This document shows positions 57,341-64,000 of a DNA stretch of 64,000 bases, piece after piece. A program made the position numbers and the translations under genes. The stretch spans positions 1,793,428-1,857,427 of the forward strand of contig NW_022985162.1 in NCBI RefSeq assembly GCF_010093535.1, given 5' to 3'. Numbering within the stretch: position 1 is the stretch's first letter; every line of letters starts with the position of its first letter. The DNA comes from Lindgomyces ingoldianus. Its lineage: Eukaryota; Ascomycota; Dothideomycetes; Pleosporales; Lindgomycetaceae. The notes beneath the pieces were generated by a model. The model saw only the letters and a list, made by a program, of their open reading frames with translations. It did not search any database and had not been told where the DNA came from.

Positions 57341-58336
57341 TCTTGTTCATTTTGGGCGCCGGTTGGTTGGCTGCCTTGACAACAGTTTGCTTTGATGAAT
57401 CGAGAGGGAAACCTGCTCTGCCTCAACATTGATGGTGTCTTCGTCGAATGTGACGCTCTTTTCTCTCATTACTTTTGTTTTCTTGGAAGTTCTTATAAAC
57501 GGCATACCAGGTTTGAGGGAGCATTTGCAAGGAAACCATCGTTGTTGGTAGGGAATCAGATCAAACGGTAGCAGGGGTCATTATTCAACCGACAGAGTTA
57601 TAAATTGATGAAGCTATAATCTGCGAACGTGTAAGCAGATTCTGGAGCCGTTTGGGGATGGCAAGGAAAGCAATGAATACTTATTTGCGCCATTCTAAGC
57701 GAAGCTGTAGAGCAGGACTTCCCCACGAAATCCTACATTGTAGGTCAGTCCTAGTTATGGCTCACATGAATCTAGGAGAGTAAATTTGACGAAGATTCGA
57801 GCGCGATGCTGGCCAAGACGCTTGCTAATTGATAGAAATATGGTGCCCCGCTCATGGCATTTTAAAGAAGTTATTGTACGTTGTGGCGTTGGTTGCTGAT
57901 TGGGAACTCCGTGCTTTTCAACGCGCAAACACACCAGCAGCTATAACGTCACCAGCCAAAAGTACAATGTATGGGAACTTGGCCACATGTTATAGCAGAC
58001 TCGATTTTACCGCGACAGAGTATTCAAAAGAATCGAATTTGGCCTAATCCTTCTAAGGCGCGCAGACCTTCCAAGCCTCCTAGTTATGAGTCACCATATT
58101 TACTTGCATCTTTGTGTTGCTTAAATTCCGCCAAAGGTACACATTTAAGACACTGTATCTTTGAAACTCTCGCAATGAGGCCAATACTGCTGCCGGTCTG
58201 TAGACGAGATGTTAGTTCCAACGTTAAAGAACAAAATAAGACTAAGAGGCTTGCCGGGATGGCAAGCCACATGTAGATGACATACCATAATCTAGTACGA
58301 GCAGTCAGTACCAGGTATTTGCGGGAAAGATATTAA
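57341..58336. other. Gene-poor sequence between the decayed frame and the secreted-protein gene
   Basis: About 1 kb; no gene, RNA or repeat recognised. Composition drifts toward AT. Confidence 0.4.
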
Positions 58337-59577
58337 TCACTTGCCTTCTTGAAGCTGGGGATCTGTTTCCTGATCCTTGATCCAGCAAAAATCGGTTGTA
58401 AAAAGGAAGATACTTCTCAAAATCAGCAAGCCGCTTATAAGCTCGTGAAAAACATGTCCAGACATATGTAAATCACTCACGTCTCACTAAGTGACAAATC
58501 TTCAGTGTCTCCATACGATCCGCACTGGAGAATAACCTCCTGCCCAAACTCGTACTGGCGTACCACTCTCCCCGGGTTGTCCTTAGGCCATCCATTGGCT
58601 GTACAGTTTACGTATTCTTCACCAACTGTTGAATTATACAAGTATCGGCGCTGAAGCCTGTGCCTAGGCTTACCAACCGTGATGGCTTTAGCTGTAGAAG
58701 GAGGCTTTACAACCGCTGTAGGAGTAGGAGTAGCGCTTGGCTTCGGAAACGCTGAAGGCATCTTCGTCGCGCTCGGCGTCGGTTCTGGCGTACGATTGTC
58801 TGGATCTAACCTTCGTGGGATAGGCCCGCAATCTTCAAGATCTTGTTCGTCTATGAGAAGTCAGTCTCGCGGCTACACCATGACAGCACTGGGGCTTGTA
58901 TACCTTCGACGGGCCACAATGTAGTCTCATGGACGTAACAATTTGAATTCGTTTTGTACCATTTCCTAAAGGAGTTATAAGCGGCCGTGGTTCTTAAAGT
59001 AACATTCGGTTCGTACTTCTTTCTCATAATTTCTTCACCCCTAGTGGGAGCTACACAGGTCAAGCGAAGATCGATGCCGTATTTATAATACTTAAGCTCC
59101 GTTCTGTCAATCCAAGGGCCAAGATTGCATTCAGTCATATATCTCGTCCTGCCTTGGACAGTTGTCCAATGGGGTGCTATACGTCCACAGTACGGGAGAT
59201 CAGTGGTATCTACTGAAGTTAGCTCCATTTTTCAGCCACATGCAAAACTCACAATCTCCTGCATACTCATACAAGTCATATTGCGTGACATAGCAACCGT
59301 CTTGTGTCTTCAGCCAAGTCCTATACTCACGTCAAAATCAGTGATTCTTATGGCTAAATTGGTATTTGAAAGAGACTAACGTGTCATTTACTATTGGTGT
59401 TCCTTCCGTCCAGCAGTTAAGAGTAATGTTATTGTAGTAAGAAGCTTCATAATAAATCTTGTTGACACATAATTCGTATGGACAGACTTTGCATTCCGTA
59501 TCAGTATAAACCCGGTTCGGGATGCTGGCGGCGACGAAGGTGCTAGCAACTAGTGCAAATGCAAAGGTGGAGTACAT
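58337..59577 (-). CDS. Secreted cysteine-rich protein with three related modules
   Basis: Exons (minus): 59577-59381, 59320-59253, 59209-58904, 58850-58481 and 58415-58337 (339 aa). MYSTFAFALVASTFVAASIP is a clear signal peptide. Three modules share a pattern: Cys, then a beta-like segment ending in Cys, then Thr/Trp with a Cys-Tyr/Trp pair. Module 1 has CPYELC, ITLNCWTEG and WLKTQDGCYVTQYDL. Module 2 has YCGRIAPHW, TECNLGPW, RLTCVAPT and WYKTNSNCYVHETTL. Module 3 has DCGPIP, EEYVNCTANGW, VILQCGSYGD and LFTTDFCWIKDQ. A Thr/Pro/Ser linker (about 190-235) with PTPSA and PTPTA separates 2 and 3. An alternative 51-base intron at 58966-59016, in frame, would shorten it to 322 aa. Looks like a secreted effector-type or adhesion protein; function unknown. 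The last two introns are less certain. Confidence 0.7.
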
Positions 59578-61083
59578 GACGGCTTGGGAGTGAGGTATAT
59601 GGATTGAGAGCGTTGAATACAAAACGAGGGGATTGAGAGATGCTCTTAAATTGTTCTCAGTGAGATGTACAGAATAGAAGGGTTGAGGAAACCTTCCCAA
59701 CTTTAGTCACAGCTTAGCGCGACATTACTGAGAGAATTCAAAAGATAGTAGATTGCTGGAACATAAATTCGCAACGCCAACATTCTGATAGTGGAAATGG
59801 GCTTCCTTACCCACACATGGGAGGGCATGGCCAAGGAATTGCGTAGGCTCTAATCTAGAAGATATGTGAACGCCCGGAAGCTCCTCTTGGCACATATATG
59901 TTGATTGATGTCCACCCGCGTCTATAGATCTCCTGAATCTGAAGCAAGGGTTCAAAAGACTTGAATTTGTGGCTCGTCCAATTCGTCGGGTTCGGTTGTT
60001 ACTCGTCAACCGAAATAGTAAGGACCCAAACCATAGGCCACTGTTAACCCCACAGATGTCGTTCTATACATGTATTTTACCTGAAAGGCCATTAGGTCTC
60101 TAGACCAAGAAGTGTAACCACTAAGTGTTGCAAACACAATCTCTGTTGATCGTATCATACATTGAATGCATGGATGGTTATTCGAAATATTGGCTGACTG
60201 GCGAGCGGGCTTTGGTTGGCTAAATTACTGAATGCGGTAGGAGTTCCGGTGTCTGATCGATCGACCTCATTGCTGCCACGTCTTGCGGTATTAGGGCTAC
60301 TCATATAGTGTTTCTCAAAGTGGGTGGGAATGGGAGGATGGGAAAAGATGATTGCTAATTGCTTCAATTGTGATGAATGTAGCAGAAAGAGGAATGGAGC
60401 AACACAGAGCCGACTGTCACATGATGTCAGTGTTTCCTCTTGGCCTATGCCTTCAGATTACTACACCTGGTTTGTCCGACTTTACCTGGAAATTTCACGG
60501 CGATCCGCAGCATCCGCCAGGGATCGTGGTTCGCACTGTGCGCAAAATAACAGTCACTATGCCTGCAAGGCAGCAGGAACTAACAGCAGCTCTCCACAGA
60601 GGGCGAACAACAATCAAATCTCAGGATCCTCCCCTCCACCCGGAGAGACTTGCTAATTAGGTCTAAATTTGTGAAGTCAATCGCTTTCGAGAAGATGTGT
60701 AACTCAGCGGAGAAGTGCCCGTAAGTAGCTGTCTCCCGCCGGCCCTTGTTTGGGGAAGGTATGCTGAAGACTATAGCCTAGTTGCAACATGAGAACTTGC
60801 GTTTTGATTGCCACGAATGGTGAATTAGATTTCATGTGTTGAAATGTCAGCAAGATGTGAGAAAGATACCTTCAAAGCAGGAGTGTTTAGGTTTAGGTAT
60901 CGTTACTTTTCTTGCAACCCCCGCCAGTGGCGTGTACGGCTCCGAATTCTCTAACACCTTGGTTGCACCAGGTCCTCTAGCTGATAGCCCATCGCATGGC
61001 CCCCTTTAGGAAAGTGACAGATGTGTCCATGTGCCGGTTGGCTTTATCTGTTAATCCATGCAATGTCTTGGAATTCGCGTTGC
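59578..61083. other. Gene-poor region before the AT-rich block
   Basis: 1.5 kb without a supported gene: promoter of the secreted-protein gene followed by unassigned sequence of near-average GC. Small open frames (for example 60324-60656 and 60352-60660) overlap each other and match nothing known. Confidence 0.45.
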
Positions 61084-64000
61084 GTCTTTTGCGCCTTAAT
61101 AAATAAGTTAAGTAAAGAGTAGTTATTTTTATTCTATTATCTTTTACTTATCTCTATAAAGTTTTTAGAAAATAAGTAGCTCTTTATCTTTCTACAACTA
61201 AAATATAAAAGAAGCGTATTATATGTTAGAAGTGTCCGTACGCAGCAGCAGCGTAGCGGCCTGGATACGAGCGATCACGCACGAGCAGGATCACGTATCT
61301 ATGTCACATGATGCTCGTGCGCGAACCTCTGTGCGCGAACATCTAGATATCCCCTTTTTCCTTTGTACAGAGGAAAAACAAGAAGCAATTAACACTAGTT
61401 ACCTAACACCTCTATGTAATATTTACACTGTGCAAACCTCTCTGTCTTGTACGCATTTGCTAACACTAAGTGCTAGCTAGTAGAGAGTTTATTTAACACT
61501 AATTAGTAGTTTAAATACTATAAAAAAAAAAGCTTTTCTTATACTTTTTTATTTAAAAGTTTATATATAAAAAAAATTCTTTTCCTTACTACTTTAACTA
61601 TAAATTAGTAAGAGTAAAGATAAAGTTTAATTTATATATAAGTAGCTATAAATCTTTATTTAGTTACTTAAGTAAAAGTAAGAAACTTGTCTATATAATA
61701 CTATTTAAAGGTATTATATAAATAGTAGTGCTTATTTAATGCTAGAAGGTTTATTTTATCTTTTTATATAAGGCTGTTTAGAGGTAGCGTATAACAAGAA
61801 GTAAGACAGCGCGTAATAACGCATAATTAACTACTATAGAGTAATAAGTAACACTAGCTCTATCTATAACTAGCTAACATAATGTATTAATGTATAACTA
61901 ATACATACTTTTTATAGGCATCTTAGTAAAGACCTTAGTAAAGTAGATAAATATTAAAAATTAAGTAAATAAAATTAAACTATTAAATAATATACTTAAA
62001 AAAAAGCTTAATTTATACATAGCTAACTTAATTATAAAACTTTACACATTAAGTGTAATAAATATATATACACTTAAAAACTTTTAAAATAACTTTATAA
62101 AGTAAAAGCTTATACACTTTAAAAATTTTAGCTAACTATTTTTATAAAAACTAATTACTACTTTATAAAATAAAAGTATTAGCTTTAAAAAAGACATAAT
62201 AAAGGCTACTATACTATATAAACTTATAAAAAAAGAACACATGTTTACTATTTTACTAAAGCATTATATAAAACTATTACTACTATTACTAGTCTTAACA
62301 TAATAAAGAATGTTTTTATATAAATTACTTATAAACCTAATACTTTTTTTATAATTAGTATAACTACTTTGTAATAGCTTACTATATAAGAGCATAACTA
62401 GGCAGCTACATGTTCCTGTAGCTACAGCTTTATATAAGATTCTCTAAAGCTTATACCTACTATATATAATTTAATTACTATATAATCTATACTAACTTTT
62501 ACTTATATAAGATATTACAGTAGAGAACTTTACACCTAAGAAGGTTATATAATTTTAAAAGGCATAAAAAAAGAAAAATAACTATATAAAGTAACTATAT
62601 AATATTCTAGCTAATAAGGCTATAGTATTTATTAAGCTCTATTAACACCTTACTATTTTTAAAGCATTATATATAAGCATCTTTTCTAATATTTTTAAAA
62701 AGCGCGTACATATGTTCTACTTTTATAATATTAGTCTAAAATAATTATAGAAGTTACTATATAAGCAGCTTAGTAATTACTTTAATACTAATATAAACTA
62801 TAACTAGTATTAGATAAATTAGATAATAATAAGCTTTATATAAAGTAAGTAAAAAAACTTTATAAAAACTTTATATAAAGCTTTTAAAGCTATAATTAAT
62901 AAACTTACTTTTATATAAAAAGCTCTTAGTTTATAATTTTAAAGTAAGATACTACTTTATACTACTATTATATAAGCATGCTAAGGGTAACTTAAACTTA
63001 AATAAGTAATATTCTTAATTAAGCCTATATATAAAGCACTGTATAGTAACTTTTATTTAGCACTTTAGGTTATAATTAATTAATAAAATAATGCATTTAT
63101 AAATAAATCCTAAAACATGTACTACACTAATAAGTAATATAGCTTACTATGTACATATAGCTATTAATAATATAGAAGAAGCTTAAAAGAATATAGAGAA
63201 TTATTTAGATTATAGTTCTTTATATAATTAAAGTAATGCTTTATTTATTATAAAAAAAATGTTAGTTAATAAATTATTTTTATATAAATTAATTTTATGT
63301 AAAACGCTAATATATCTTTTTATATAAAAAATTTTATAACAAGATACTAATATATAAAGAGGTAAATATATATATTTAAAAGTTTAAAAGTAAACTAGAG
63401 TAAAAAAAAAAAAGTTACATAATAATAATAACTTAAATAAAAAAAAAAGTAAAAAAATTATTAACTACTTTACTAATGCTACATTTCTTTACTATGTAAC
63501 TGTAGAAGACATCTATAGCCTAGAACCTAAAGAATACGCAGAACAGTTTATCCTTAAAGATTAATACTATATAGTATACTAAAGTAAACTATAAGATACT
63601 AGCGCAGCAAAGATTTTTACTATAAAGAAGTTATAACTTAAAGCATACTTATAAGAATTCCTTTATATAAAAGTAGACTAAACACTAAAAAAGAAAAGTA
63701 TTAGCTTTAAAAAACAAAAATTAATAAAATTAATTAGTACTATATAAATTACTAACTTAGTTAGTAATGTAACATATTACATTTTAGAGACTTTAACACT
63801 ATTTTTGCTATTACTAGCAGATGCTAACTAACTTAGAGTATACTTTAATAATGTTTTAAATGTTATTATATATAAAGATAAAACTACTATTTTTATTATA
63901 TAAAAATAAAGACACTTTTTTTTTAATATTAGTAAAAAAGAATTTATGTCTTTCTTTACTAAATTAAAACTTTACTGCCTCTACTACTAATTTAGACACC
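61084..64000. mobile_element. Very AT-rich, RIP-like transposon graveyard, open at window end
   Basis: From about 61084 the sequence is dominated by TA, AT and AAA/TTT steps to the last base. Remaining C is mostly followed by T and remaining G mostly preceded by A; CpA and TpG are rare. That dinucleotide pattern is the footprint of RIP, which turns CpA into TpA in repeats. No long reading frame survives. In the last 100 bases one frame reads EFMSFFTKLKLYC-like, then stop and FRH, faintly like a Gypsy Gag start. An island of normal composition at 61224-61480 sits inside. It may extend beyond the window. Confidence 0.8.
61224..61465. mobile_element. Possible solo or 5' LTR with TGTTAG...CTAACA ends
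   Basis: A stretch of normal GC content in the AT-rich block begins TGTTAG (61224) and has the inverted partner CTAACA at 61403-61408 and again at 61460-61465, giving a candidate LTR of 185 or 242 bases. TG...CA ends with a 6-base inverted match are typical of retrotransposon LTRs. No target-site duplication or primer binding site could be confirmed, so this is weak. Confidence 0.25.

Noticed and set aside
60324..60660. Two overlapping frames of about 100-110 codons
   Set aside because: Shifted frames of the same DNA with no conserved motif or splice signals.
1..64000. CRISPR array, prokaryotic operon or ribosome binding sites
   Set aside because: The window is a spliced fungal genome; no regularly spaced short repeats were seen.

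Overview
The window is nuclear DNA of a filamentous ascomycete (Pezizomycotina). The evidence is: many short GT-AG introns of about 45-60 bases, a PH-GRAM type sterol glucosyltransferase (Atg26), an Sld2 replication factor, a Zn(II)2Cys6 regulator, fungal Rco1 and Snf5-type chromatin subunits, and two patches of decayed transposon DNA that look affected by repeat-induced point mutation (RIP). I cannot fix the class (Leotiomycetes, Dothideomycetes and others remain possible). Gene models were built by eye from reading frames, splice signals and family motifs. The exon sums of all complete models are multiples of three.

Layout. 1-19015 is a gene-dense core block: ATG26 (5' truncated by the window edge), the CTD phosphatase FCP1, an F-box/LRR-like protein, a Zn2Cys6 regulator, mitochondrial ribosomal protein L11, proteasome subunit RPN12 and replication factor SLD2. 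19016-24373 is an accessory island. It holds a broken C-terminal piece of cysteinyl-tRNA synthetase, a decayed Tc1/mariner transposase, the tail of a pogo/Fot1-like transposase on the opposite strand, and one intact C2H2 zinc-finger gene. 24374-55825 is again core: LPD1, NOM1/SGD1, SRP14, a DOPA 4,5-dioxygenase-family gene in five small exons, DED81, RCO1, a PA2G4/Ebp1-like protein, a secreted EEP-fold hydrolase, a SNF5-family subunit, VPS74, mitochondrial acyl carrier protein, complex I NDUFS8, RRP14/SURF6 and a proline-rich fungal protein of unknown function. From 55826 on the density falls: a decayed unknown reading frame, a secreted cysteine-rich three-module protein, then from about 61084 a very AT-rich, RIP-like block running to the window end.

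Functional groupings. Most genes are housekeeping: transcription and chromatin (FCP1, RCO1, SNF5), ribosome and translation (MRPL11, NOM1, RRP14, SRP14, DED81, PA2G4), mitochondrial metabolism (LPD1, ACP, NDUFS8), and lipid or Golgi function (ATG26, VPS74). Two divergent pairs stand out. ACP and NDUFS8, both tied to respiratory complex I, share a 408-base promoter carrying a TCACGTGA palindrome; NOM1 and SRP14 share 178 bases. I saw no tRNA, rRNA or CRISPR sequence. The least ordinary loci are the five-exon DOPA dioxygenase gene, the modular secreted protein beside the AT-rich block, the tRNA-synthetase fragment among transposons, and a ~135-base tandem repeat that stops at the RCO1 stop codon.
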